NCBI GenBank assembly: GCA_963555705.1
Contig: OY743181.1
Location: forward strand, 26,974,513 to 27,038,512
Length of the DNA stretch: 64,000 nt
From: Ligustrum vulgare
Taxonomy: Eukaryota > Streptophyta > Magnoliopsida > Lamiales > Oleaceae
Reading direction: 5' to 3'
Shown here: positions 1 to 9,704 of the stretch, piece by piece
How positions within the stretch are numbered: position 1 is the stretch's first letter
How the letters are laid out: every line of letters begins with the position of its first letter
Notes under the pieces: model-generated
What the model was told of the DNA's origin: nothing
Database searches by the model: none
What the model saw: the letters and a program-made list of their open reading frames with translations, nothing else
Position numbers and translations under genes: made by a program

Positions 1-41
1 GACAATAACTTCAATTCACATATTTCACATATATAATTTAA

Positions 42-1726
42 GTGAAATTACTATTAATGATGTGTATTTTGATGCAGCAAAAGTTTGACGTTGATAATTG
101 TCATAGAAAGTACATCATGCAAAAACTTGGAAAGCATTGGCGAGATCATAGATCTAATGTTCTTAAAGCAATCAATAACTTAGGAATGACAGATGGCATA
201 ACAAGAGCTGCTGCTCTCCTCAAGCCCGATAATGTTAATTCAATGGAAGAATGGCAAGCATTTGTCAAAGAACGCAATTCTCAACCATACAAGGTATGCG
301 TCCATTGCTTCACTCGAAAACAACAAGTTCTTTAATATGTTGAATATGACTTATTTAAATTCTATTGTCCGGATTTGATTTGTTACGTTGAGGAGTTGGA
401 GATTTTTTTTGGAGTAGTTGATGACGTTGGAGTTTGATTGAGCTATGGTTGGTGTTTTGAATCATTGTGGTTAAGTGTTGATTGTTTATAGTATTGTGAT
501 GTCCCTCTACAGGTTTGCTAAGTCCAATTTGTAGGGGAGATTCTGCCGAAATTTTTGTAAAATTTATAATAGAAAAATGACAATTTTAATATTCAGTAGG
601 TCCTTTTTGCCATAAGAAACTAGAGAAGTGTACTTAATGTGTCTACACTTCTTTTTTTAATGCATGCATTTGAGTTAAAATGTTCTTTGTGAATGGTCAT
701 AACTTGTTATTGATTTTTCAGGAAAAAAGTGAAATATTCAAAAAGATGAGGGCTAGTCAAACCATAATACATACAACGAGTAGAAAGGGCTTTGCTCGCT
801 TAGAAGCTGAATTGGTAAAAAAGTGCTAAATTTGTTTGAAAAATTATGTCTACAAATATCGCATATATAAAATGTGTAAAAAAATTGCAGCGTGTTGAAA
901 GTGAAGACCCTGATTCCATTACTAGAGATGATGTGTACATTCGAGGACACACACGGAGAAATGGTGAACCAATTAATGAATTAGTTGGAGAAACACTGAT
1001 AAATTTTGACTATGTTATTTTTTTAAGATATATTCAAAGTTTATATTTATTTAAGTTTAATGAATTAATTTGTTTCGTAATATCAGCAAAAAATAATAGC
1101 ATGTTCAGAAACGGTGAACTCTCCAAGCAAACACTCTCTAAAAGATGATGGCGTTGCAAAAGTACTTGGTCCAGAACGTAGGGGACGTGTAAGAGGTCTT
1201 GGTTTTGGTGCGACTCCTTCAAAGTTGAATGCTTTGGTGCATAATCATAATGTGCAATCTCAACTCCAAGATTTGAGAGAGGAAATTAAAGAATTAAAAG
1301 CTTTATTTCAAATGAAGAGCAAAAGTGCAGTACAAGAAGATAATGTAAGTGGAAAACTATAATTAGTGAATGTTATCTTATATTACATAGACTTTTTATA
1401 TTCAAAATAACCAATCGTACAATTTGATGTTAATTTTACAGCCTAGAGACAAAGATTTGAATGGTTTAGATAGCCTTCAAACTAAGAAATGCAAATTGTT
1501 ATCTTGGTTTGGGAAAGGTGATGTTGTTGCAAAAGGTGAAATCGCATCCACAAATCCAAATGATTTAGTGCATCATGTACCCCTTGGTAATGAATGTTGG
1601 AAAGTCTGGGTTATTGAAGTGATTGATAATGTCAGTTTATATCGTCCTACACGTGAGCTTTTTCTTCTTGAAGATGCATTAGGAAGTACAATTGCATGGC
1701 CAATTAGGTACATTGAAGTGGATTAG
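42..1726 (+). pseudogene. CACTA accessory protein (plant transposase Ptta/En/Spm type), last five exons
   Basis: Five exon-like open stretches share one direction: up to 293, 722-814, 891-998, 1109-1344 and 1442-1726. The first ends at a GT donor (294). The second has an AG acceptor and GT donor (815), the fourth a GT donor (1345), and the fifth an AG acceptor and the stop TAG at 1724-1726. Conserved-looking segments are KLGKHWRDHRSN in exon 1, SRKGFARLEAEL in exon 2, DDVYIRGHTRRNG in exon 3, and a predicted coiled coil (QLQDLREEIKELKALF) in exon 4. This is the pattern of the plant En/Spm-associated transposase family (Transposase_24 and Tnp1-like C-terminus), which binds subterminal repeats in other CACTA elements. 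Exon 3 runs into ATAAAT where a GTAAAT donor would be expected, so splicing here is probably broken. The true start lies left of the window. Confidence 0.7.
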
Positions 1727-2098
1727 TTGAACTCACAACAAAGGTATGTTTCACTTTTTGATATACTTTTGATATTATAATTATAAATTTATTAATTATA
1801 AATTTATTACTTTGTGATTTGCAGGAAGTTGATTATTTTTGACATGGCACTATTGGGCACTATTGGTCAAAGAAGAAGTTTCGATATGGATACTTTTATT
1901 TTTTACGACATTTTAAGTTTATTTTGAAGTAGTTGTCTATAGACTTTTGTATATTGTGTTGAATCTTACTATGATATTGTTTGTTTATCGAAATCACGTT
2001 TATTGATTATATATGCATTAATGTGTTTCTGTTTTATTATTATAGGATTTTTGGAAATATAATTTATAGAATTTTTTTTAAAAAAAATAAAATCCTAG

Positions 2099-2310
2099 TT
2101 TACGGCGTGCATTTTGAACGCCGTAATTAGATTTCACGGCGTGCATTTTTGCACGCCGTAAAAATTCACGGCGTGCAAAAATGCACGCCGTGAAATCTAA
2201 TTACGGCGTGCAAAAATGCACGCCGTGAATTTTTACGGCGTGACTTTTTACGGCGTGCGGCTGCACGCCGTAAAAATGATTTTACGGCATGCAATGCACG
2301 CCGTAAAAAG
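2099..2310. repeat. CACTA subterminal inverted-repeat array (ACGGCGTGC units)
   Basis: About a dozen copies of ACGGCGTGC or its complement GCACGCCGT are packed into 212 bp, many as head-to-head pairs separated by a short A/T run. A longer palindrome is centred near 2168, so the region can fold into large hairpins. Arrays like this next to a CACTA terminus are the binding sites of the accessory transposition protein in En/Spm. The CpG-rich units stand out from the AT-rich surroundings. Confidence 0.85.
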
Positions 2311-2315
2311 CTAAC

Positions 2316-2327
2316 TTTGTTGTAGTG
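2316..2327 (+). repeat. CACTA 3' terminal inverted repeat
   Basis: TTTGTTGTAGTG ends the element. Its complement CACTACAACAAA is the canonical CACTA end. The following AAT (2328-2330) is the candidate target-site duplication. Confidence 0.8.
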
Positions 2328-2330
2328 AAT

Positions 2331-2627
2331 GGATTGACCTTTGCCAATACACGGCCAGCACTTGCAACCAATAAAGAGAAGTCATTAATTACACTTTTGA
2401 CTGTATATTACCAATAAACAGAAATAGAAATAACGGATTGACGTTTTCCAGTCATTTCAGTATTGCACAGTAACCCATGGGAGCATTTGCAGATTTTCTG
2501 ATGCACAATAAACCAAGAAAATACAATTCAAAAACTCTCCTTTGGACAACATATTATATACAAACTTGCAGTCCATTATTCCCAATCTTCTTGCATACAA
2601 TCCACACTCCAAAAAACTACAGAAACC
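2331..2627. other. Unassigned stretch upstream of the RPA-like exon
   Basis: No coding signal was recognised. It contains TATA-like AT-rich sequence near 2548-2560 and leads into the ATG at 2628, so it may be the 5' flank of the RPA-like gene. Confidence 0.3.
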
Positions 2628-3307
2628 ATGGCCGACCAGCACAACAGAGTCTGCGATATCAACTCAACCAAAATTGAGTAGACGCTTTTGATCCGTGTTG
2701 TGAGGCTTTGGTAGGGGTGGGCAAAAACCGACCGAACCCGCCCAAACCGACCAAAACCCGATCGGTTTGGGTCTGTTTTTCATGAAAATTGGATTGGGTT
2801 CGGGTTTTTTTTAATTTTTTTTTTCGGGTTGGGTCGGGTTGCGGGTTGGGTGAATAACCCGACCCAACCCAACCAAAAAAAAAAAATAAAAGACTTTTTT
2901 TTTTTTTTTTAAAGTAATGAAACTTGACTTATTTAAATATTGATTCAACATATTTTAATTTTATTATCAAGTGTTCAATTTAGTGTATTTTTTGTTATTG
3001 TAGTGTACATAATTTATTTGAATTAAAGATAGATTCATGAGTTTTTTTTTTCAAAATTTTTATTAATTGGGCCAAAGCCCAACCCGACCGAAATTTGGTG
3101 GGTTGGGTTGGGTTGGATTGTGTTTGAATTCGTAATTGGGTTAGATTGGGTTGATTTTTTATCAACCCGACCGTAGTGGGTTGGGTTCGGATTGGGAAAA
3201 AAATCGACCCAACCCACCCCATGCCCACCCCTAGGCTTTGGGAAGTCCCTGATTTCAATCGCAAAGATCAGATTAATACATTAGAGTTGGTGTTTGCTGA
3301 TAAACAT
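2628..3307 (+). pseudogene. Replication protein A-like exon 1 (Helitron-associated), split by hAT insertion
   Basis: An ATG at 2628 in good context (ACCATGG) opens a frame beginning MADQHNRVCDINSTKIE, then an in-frame TAG at 2679-2681. It continues with LLIRVVRLW up to the hAT insertion at 2712. After the insertion and its duplicated 8 bp, the same frame resumes at 3242 with EVPDFNRKDQINTLELVFAD and reaches a GT splice donor at 3308. The RVVRLWE...LELVF pattern is that of the N-terminal OB-fold of plant RPA70 and of the RPA-like proteins encoded by plant Helitrons, which bind single-stranded DNA during rolling-circle transposition. The early stop and the insertion make it non-functional. Later exons could not be identified with confidence. 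Confidence 0.65.
2712..3233. mobile_element. Non-autonomous hAT element, 522 bp, perfect TIR and TSD
   Basis: The ends are a perfect 12-bp inverted repeat: TAGGGGTGGGCA on the left and its complement TGCCCACCCCTA on the right. It is flanked by identical 8-bp duplications GGCTTTGG at 2704-2711 and 3234-3241, the hallmark length for hAT transposition. The interior has no coding capacity. It consists of subterminal repeats of ACCCGACCC/GGGTTGGGT around an AT-rich core with long A and T runs. Apparent short ORFs on the minus strand here are only translations of the repeats. It interrupts an RPA-like exon. Confidence 0.93.
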
Positions 3308-5975
3308 GTTAGTTTTTCTAATCTAATAAACTTTGTTTTTCATTCATAGTAATACCATAAACTTTTACAGTTATAAAATGCAGTTTATTGAAGTTCCTTT
3401 TGATAGCTATGTTATACATGAAGACTATTGTAGTTTATATACTAGAATACAGTTTTAAAAATTATATAACTGTTGTGTTTAGAAGATAGTTTCTTGATTA
3501 GCTGTGTTATTTAATTGTTGTGAAGACTATTGCTACAATTTATTTAACACATCCATGTAGTTATTAAATTATAGAAGTTATTAAATTACCTTTGTGAGTT
3601 CAGTAGCTTGACCTGGTACAAAATTCAATCCCCGATCTCCAAACTGAAACATTGATGAATGCTTACATAACCTGCAACAGAAATGATAGAAAAATAAAAG
3701 ATTTTAATGGAAACAATGTGACAAACTGTTATAAGCTTTAATGAGACTCCAAGGAGAAGAGTGTTCCATCGAACTTAAGAACAAACAAGCATAAGCACTC
3801 TTTCGATCACTATGAAGGTTAGTTTTTCTATTGTTACTATGTAATTCATATTCTTAGTATTAGCTATATCAGACAACTTATTTTTTCTTCAAAATGCAGG
3901 CGTCTTTTTTTCATATATTGTATACATACTACAGCCTCGTTTGAAATAAATGTTAGTATAACTGATTTAAAGTTTGTTCCTTGAAGACAGGTTCAAAAAA
4001 TAAAAATAAAGACAAGTATGGAAATAACATGTTCAGATATTTTTTTTTCTGCCAGTGTCTAGGATATATTAACTGATGATAAATAATGCATCAATGTAGG
4101 TTATGAAACAAAGAGTAAAAATGCATTAATAATCTGAAAGTAAGATGATATTAATAGTCAAACCTAAAAAAGTATAAGGGATGCCTAGAAAACTCGAATG
4201 AGAAAAACTTTTATGAGAAAATATTTGCTTTTCTTTTAAATATTGTTGTTGGAAAAATAGTATGAAAGCAGTCTTAAAAAATTAGAAGTTGTAATCGATG
4301 ATATCATGAGGTAGTACTAGGAAGCTTTTTTTCTTGAGGAAACGTTTAACGACAAAAATAGTTTATATAGTTTTTAAATTTTGTTGTTGGAAGAAATAAA
4401 AAAAAATGGAACCCCAATGAAAACAGTCCTAAAATATTTATAACTTCTATTGAGAATCTAAAGTTATCTTTTCTTTGCATGGGTTGTAGATCGAGGAAGA
4501 AATGAGGATCAAAACTCAAATCAGTCACCAAGAGATGGTAGGATTTGTGCCAATCTAAATGCTATGTCAATCCAAACTATCTATATTGATTAAAAAAATG
4601 CATTAAACTGATATTTATTGGTACTTGAGCAAGTTGCAGGAAATACTCGGTGCAGGTCAACAGTGTCCTGTATTTCTTTACCTACATGGAGGAAGAAAAC
4701 ATTTGATAATAGTGGAAATCTCTTAAGCAGAACAAATTATTGTACAAATCTATGTAAACAATACAAAAAGATAATCCAGTAGGCTTTATTAGCTGAGTAT
4801 AATCTAATTGTAATTAATAAATTGTATTTTTTTTAGATTGGAAAGGTTTGTGATATCACAATGGAACATAACAAATCATTTACAGGTTCGCAAGAAGTTG
4901 AAGTATCAGTGAATACCCACAGAACAGACACTGTTTTATCTCAGGAAAACATATACTTGTTAATGGAAGGTCTCTATTCAATTGTCAAAATTATTGTTGT
5001 TCTATTGTAGCTTTATCTGTTGTGATTTTTGAAGGTATTACGGTTGAAAATAATACACAAAACCATATAAAGCATAACTCAATTTTGGCATTTACGGCAT
5101 GTAGTATAGGATTGTACTATAAATCCAATTTTTGATGAAGAATACACTAAACAAATACCAATAGTTTTTTATCTTTCATAAAAAATTACACTCAAAACAT
5201 CACACACAAAAATTAGATGATGGAAAAGAAAGATGTCAAAAAACCTAAAATAGGACAGACAAATTAAGTTTCAAATACATACAATATATATAATCAAGAA
5301 AAGCAATTTACCTCACCCATGTAGGTCGAGGACAACCTGAAGTCTACAAGGACGTCCACATGCAGCACATCTCCGAAGCAATTTCGAAAAAGAAAATCAA
5401 AATAGTAATTGTTAGAGATGAACCAGTGCGGAGAAAGCCTATAAGATAATAAAATACTAAAACAAAAATCTAAAGAAATTACTATGAGTAAATAGTAAAC
5501 ACAAAACAAGTTTTTTAAACTCGTGTTCACTTTCTTCTTTAGAACGAAAAAGAAAAATAATAAACGTCATTTTTTCATTTAAAAAAGCAATAAATATCAG
5601 TAAAAATAGTAATCGATCTAGGGATTTAAAAATGTCCATTTATATGTTGTTTTATATTTTTGTTAGATCTAGAAAGAAACAAAAAAAAAATTATTGTCAT
5701 TAAAGAGGAAAAAATGTAAATTAGCTGAAAATGTAGATCTACAAAAAAATAAAATAATAATAATGATAAAAACATAACAATGAAGGTATACACGAAAAAA
5801 GTAGAAAGTTAAACACAAAAAATACCGTTGGTAGTGGAGTATGAACGACCGAACTTGATCTTCGAGAACACAGCAAAGTTAAAAATCGGTGATACTAGAT
5901 CTAACCATATATATATATATATAACGGTGAATAGATTATAGAAAAAGTATAAAAATTAACAGAAAATCTCTATCA
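3308..5975. other. Helitron interior with scattered exon-like traces, no identifiable gene
   Basis: AT-rich sequence with no long frame. Two stretches look like former exons. On the minus strand, about 3591-3672 is bounded by TTGCAG upstream and AAAG|GTAATT downstream and reads ...MFQFGDRGLNFVPGQATEL. On the plus strand, about 4846-4970 follows a T-rich AG acceptor and stays open (ITMEHNKSFTGSQEVEV...). I recognise neither. Opposite-strand exon fragments inside a Helitron could be captured host gene pieces, or random. A TA microsatellite lies at about 5908-5923. Confidence 0.3.
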
Positions 5976-6149
5976 CATGTTGGGCTTTACTTTAAAAAAT
6001 CAGTCTTCGGTCATGGACAACTCTATGTAGCAGTCTCTCGAGTTACCCATCATGCTGCGCTGAAGATACTGATTTGTAACAAAGATGGGCAATCAATAAA
6101 TTCAACCACAAATATAATATTTAAAGAAGTTGTTCAGAACTTAGATTAA
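5976..6149 (+). pseudogene. Helitron helicase (Pif1-like) C-terminal fragment
   Basis: The open frame contains GHGQLYVAVSRVTHHAALKI and ends NIIFKEVVQNLD with a stop at 6147-6149. The QLYVAVSRV block is helicase motif VI of superfamily 1 Pif1 proteins, and the following LKILI segment and terminal KEVVQN are typical of the C-terminus of plant Helitron helicases. These proteins unwind DNA for rolling-circle transposition in the nucleus. Everything upstream (the HUH nuclease domain and helicase motifs I-V) is missing, so this is a remnant. Its stop lies 160 bp before the Helitron 3' end, the usual position. Confidence 0.8.
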
Positions 6150-6284
6150 TTTTGTCGAACTTTCGAAATACAATACACATTATTAATATTGTATGAAATT
6201 ATGTATGAGTTATTTACTTTATTATGTGAACATTGAAACATCATAATGTCTTCTTTTAGAACCACTCATAAAAACTACAATTGC

Positions 6285-6309
6285 CATGCAACGCATGAGT
6301 AAGAACTAG
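6285..6309 (+). repeat. Helitron 3' terminal hairpin and CTAG end
   Basis: CATGC at 6285-6289, loop AAC, GCATG at 6293-6297, eight bases, then CTAG at 6306-6309 followed by T. This matches the palindrome-spacer-CTRR-T architecture of Helitron 3' ends. Confidence 0.75.
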
Positions 6310-6319
6310 TTCTTTTTAT

Positions 6320-7940
6320 ATAATAAAGATGATACATGAGAAAGTACTGAAAGAAGAATAGACTTCCTAGTGGCATCCTTTGAAGGAAATGTTGAAAATT
6401 GGTGGGAATGAATTAGCAATGATATAAAAACATTAATAAGAAGGAATGTCCAAACAAAAATAATAAAATTAGATAGAGAAGGTATACAAAGGTTAGTAGA
6501 ATACATTTCAGATGAAGTTTTAGGAGAAAATTAGATAAGTAATTCAGAACAGGAATCAATAAGAGAAAAAAATAATGCTAGAATGAAATTAATAAATTTA
6601 ACAATATGTGATATGTTTAAAATTAAAAAATACACTTGTGAATTTAAATACTACTATTATGTCCAATTTTATAGTAATGAAAATGAAGAAGTATACCAAG
6701 ATATTTATTATAATAAATTATAAGGTTCATTGGGAATATATTTTAAGATAGAATTTGAAATATTTGCTAGAGATAATATGGATGGCAAAAAAATCAGACC
6801 CTACGGGTACCTGACCCGAACCCGCCCCTAATGGGGCAAAAAAATCCGCCCCGCTGACCCGCTGGTCGAGTTTGGGATGGAAATTGAAAACCCGCCATGG
6901 GTTTGGGCAACCCGCCCCGTTATTGACCAGACCCGCTATAATATAAAATTAAAAAAAAAATTTTGGAACTCGTTATTTAATTCAAGACACTGTATAAGTT
7001 AATCATTTATCACTTGGAAATCGTCATTTAATTTATAAAGCATGATTTATTTATTTATTTTTTTTTTATCATATTGATTTTTGTCTAAAATCAATATGAT
7101 AAAAATGGAAGACTTACCAACTAAGGTAGTTGTTGAGCATCAGCAACTCAATCGCTGCATTCATTTTTTTTTTTTTTTTTTGCATTTCATTCTTATTAAC
7201 TAAATTGAAAATGGATCCAAGAATTAAAACCTATTAAAAAATTATCATTAGAATACATAACGATAGAGGGGAAAGAGAAGAGAAGAGTAAAAAAAAAAAT
7301 ATCCGAGTCGGCAGAGAAACCCGACCCACCCAGGGAAAAACCTGAACCCGACCCGCCTCGTATCTAGCGAGTTCGTGGGGCGGGACGCGGAATGGCGACC
7401 CGACCCGAACCAGACCCATTGTCATCACTAAGAGATAACCTTAGAATCCCTAGATCATTATGATCAAGGATAAAATTTATATTTGAAAGGTTAGCATATA
7501 TATGTCAACAAAGACAATTATTAAAGAAATCAGGAAAATTAACTAGAATATGTTGTGAAGATATGGAAAACCTACCCAATGGGGATGTTACCCTGAAAGA
7601 AGAAAAACAAAAAGAATATATAGAAATAAAAAGTTCAAGAAATTCAGAAATTTTAAGAAAAGATACATAAAACCTAAGAAAAGATATTACAAAAGAAGAT
7701 ATAATCCAAATAAAAAATAGAAAAATAAACCTCATAAGAAAGATAAAAGTCAATGCAAATATTGAAATTGTGGAGAGATATGTCATATAAGCCTTGATTG
7801 TAATAATAAGAAAATTAAAATATTACAAAAAGAATACCTAGAAATAGAAAGTGAACTAAGCGAAATATCTGACATTGAAAAATATTATGATCAAGAAGTC
7901 TATATAAGTGAAACAGATTCAAAAAGCAATGAATCATAAT
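6320..7940 (+). pseudogene. Pararetroviral coat protein region (3' part), split by hAT element
   Basis: A broken frame starts near 6350 and includes FEGNVENWW, a pattern seen in caulimovirid coat proteins. It continues to 6776, where an hAT element is inserted, and resumes after 7438. A very basic Lys/Arg-rich tract (about 7620-7745) precedes a CCHC-type zinc-knuckle region (about 7756-7803) that now carries an in-frame TGA and lacks one expected cysteine. An acidic tail with many Glu/Ser follows to about 7940. In the family the knuckle binds nucleic acid during packaging. The N-terminal part is absent on this side of the copy. Several in-frame stops (for example at the TGA after NWWE) make it non-coding. 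Confidence 0.6.
6777..7430. mobile_element. Non-autonomous hAT-type element, 654 bp, perfect 8-bp TSD
   Basis: Identical 8-bp duplications AGAGATAA occur at 6769-6776 and 7431-7438. Ends are imperfect inverted repeats: TATGGATGGCAA on the left and the complement of the right end, TAGTGATGACAA (9 of 12 match). The interior has subterminal ACCCGACCC-like repeats and an AT-rich core with A and T runs and no coding sequence. It interrupts the pararetrovirus coat gene, so it moved after the virus integrated. Confidence 0.85.
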
Positions 7941-8089
7941 CATAATAGAGAAATAGAAAAAATAGAAAACAAAAAAATAGATATACAAGAATATGAAGGA
8001 ATAGATGGTTATGAATTAAAAGTAACTTTTGATAATAATAAGTTCAAGAAAACACAAAAATTATCTTTAGATTTGAAAATAGGAAAATG

Positions 8090-8900
8090 AAAAATATTGG
8101 ACAGAATATGGAAAAGAGAAAGAGTAGTAATAAACGAATATCATAAAATTGAAAAAGTAATAATTGTTAGAACAACTCAACGGACACATAAATTAAATCT
8201 TTTAAAAAAAATACAGTTACAAAATTATTAACAAAGATCAATAAAAAACAAAGTGAAAATAATCAATATGTTTATTCAGCAGGTATACAAATAATGTTTA
8301 AATCATTATTTAGAGAAGGAATAGATTCACCTTTGACTGTGAGTTTACATGATGGAAGAATAATAAATTTAAAAGATAGTCATTTAGAAATAATAGAAGG
8401 AAATCTAGTATATTAGAAACTAATATTTACATGTTACCCAAAATATTGTCTCTTTAAAAGATAGAAATTTTAATGAAGTTTTAGGACTACGTTTCAAGTT
8501 ACATAGAAATGATATAATGTAATCATGAGACCAAATCATGACTATAGAATATAGAGCGTTATACACATTTACTAATTCTAATTATGGAAATATTTACTCT
8601 AAAAAATCATACATTGAAGTTCATAAAGAATGTAAAGATATTAGTAAAATTATGGAACCAAATAAATAAATAAACTTAGTCCCAGAAGACTATGAACTTG
8701 CTATAACAAAAAAAAAATCATAATTAATAAATTTAAGAGAGGAAGAATACCTAATAATAAAATAAGATTCGAAGATGGAAGATTAATTAGAAGATCAACA
8801 AGTTTCACCTAAACAATTAGGAGAACCTAGTAATACAAGAGAAATGAAACTTCATAGAAATGCTGGAAATATGAAAATAGAAGGTAGATATTTCAATGGA
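8090..8900 (+). pseudogene. Pararetroviral movement protein region
   Basis: Broken frames cover the movement-protein fold. The segment SLHDGRIINLKDSH is followed by CYPKYC, then a one-base frameshift near 8446, then SLKDRNFNEVLGLRF and IEYRALYTFT. These fit the 30K-superfamily movement protein of caulimovirids, which forms tubules through plasmodesmata. Stops at about 8414-8416, 8519-8521 and after 8660 interrupt it. Its place upstream of the protease in the same orientation fits. No intact product is possible. Confidence 0.6.
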
Positions 8901-8959
8901 AAAGAACATGTGAAATGATCAAATATATTAATTGAAACAAGAGCTAGTGAATGTCATAT

Positions 8960-9704
8960 AGCTTCAAATAGGAATAAAGGATTAATATCTCATATAACTG
9001 ATCCATATAGATACATAAATTTGGATGGACAATTACATATTACTGAACTTGAAGTCAAAGTACCAATAAAGATAGGAGGGATAAATCTCCTAGTACCATG
9101 TCATATAGATAACAATATGGTAAATCCTCATATATTATTAGGAATGAGTTTCCTAAATGGACTATATGATTATAGTATAAAACGTGAAGGATTATACATA
9201 ATCCATAATAGTCAAACTATACTATGTAGAAAGACTGAACAAGTGAATAACCAAATAAGTTTTCTGTTAGATGTCTATATACAAGTTACCATTGTTGAAA
9301 TAAATAAAACAACATGTGCGTTAATTGGCACAGGAAGTGATATAACAATATTTAAAAGTTTCTTAATAAAATCATGAAATACTAATGGAAAGATAAAAAT
9401 AACATAAGTTACAGGAGAAAGTACTCAAATAATTAATAGTGCTGATAAAATCGATATAATACTTGAAAGTAAACAAATAGTTGTGAATAAGATATATAGT
9501 TACAACAAATTAGAATGTGATATATTATTAGGAAATGATTTTATACAACAATTTCAATATTACAAACAAAATAATTACATGATAATGTTACAAACACCTT
9601 GCGGACATTTATTAAAAATACCACAAAATTTAGACCTTATAGAATTCAGCCAGCCCAACGTGGTGATAAATGGGAGAAAAACCCAATTACATAAAATGAA
9701 ATAA
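8960..9704 (+). pseudogene. Pararetroviral aspartic protease region
   Basis: Two open segments, 9021-9377 and 9483-9704, are separated by stops near 9376 and 9405. The active-site-like stretch is CALIGTGSDITIF near 9316-9354. The first residue of the catalytic triad reads Gly instead of Asp, so the enzyme would be dead even without the stops. The flap/ILLG element follows as DILLGNDFIQQF (about 9516-9551). An additional HILLGMSFL-like segment lies about 130 residues earlier in the same frame (near 9130-9160), suggesting a second retropepsin-like half-domain. In the family this protease cleaves the coat and polymerase precursors. Confidence 0.6.

Larger units (their letters stand above)
1..2327 (+). 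mobile_element. CACTA (En/Spm) transposon, 3' part; 5' end outside window
   Basis: The right terminus at 2316-2327 reads TTTGTTGTAGTG, whose reverse complement begins CACTACAACAAA, the terminal signature of plant CACTA elements. Just inside it lies a dense subterminal array of short inverted motifs (2099-2310), as expected for this superfamily. Upstream are exons of a plant En/Spm-associated protein in the same orientation (42-1726). The three bases after the terminus, AAT, would be one copy of the 3-bp target duplication, but its partner lies left of the window. The element is therefore cut by the window edge and its transposase (TnpD/TNP2-type) gene is not visible. Seen: terminus, array and exons. 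Known: CACTA elements have this layout. Inferred: all three belong to one element. Confidence 0.85.
2331..6309 (+). mobile_element. Helitron remnant (5' end not located)
   Basis: Three independent signals support a Helitron. First, an exon with replication-protein-A OB-fold features lies at 2628-3307. Second, the C-terminal end of a Helitron Pif1-type helicase occupies about 5976-6149. Third, the 3' terminus has a perfect 5-bp stem with a 3-base loop (6285-6297), eight bases, then CTAG at 6306-6309 followed by T. Plant autonomous Helitrons encode both Rep/helicase and RPA-like proteins and end in hairpin plus CTRR, inserting between A and T. Only a small part of the helicase remains, so the copy is dead. 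I could not identify a convincing 5' TC terminus; the left limit is set after the CACTA end. The CACTA and an hAT element appear to have inserted into it. Confidence 0.65.

Noticed and set aside
2099..2310. CRISPR-like array
   Set aside because: Units are inverted pairs without unique spacers, next to a CACTA terminus in plant DNA.
3035..3264. Minus-strand ORFs rich in Pro, Thr and Asn
   Set aside because: They lie in the subterminal repeats of the hAT element at 2712-3233.
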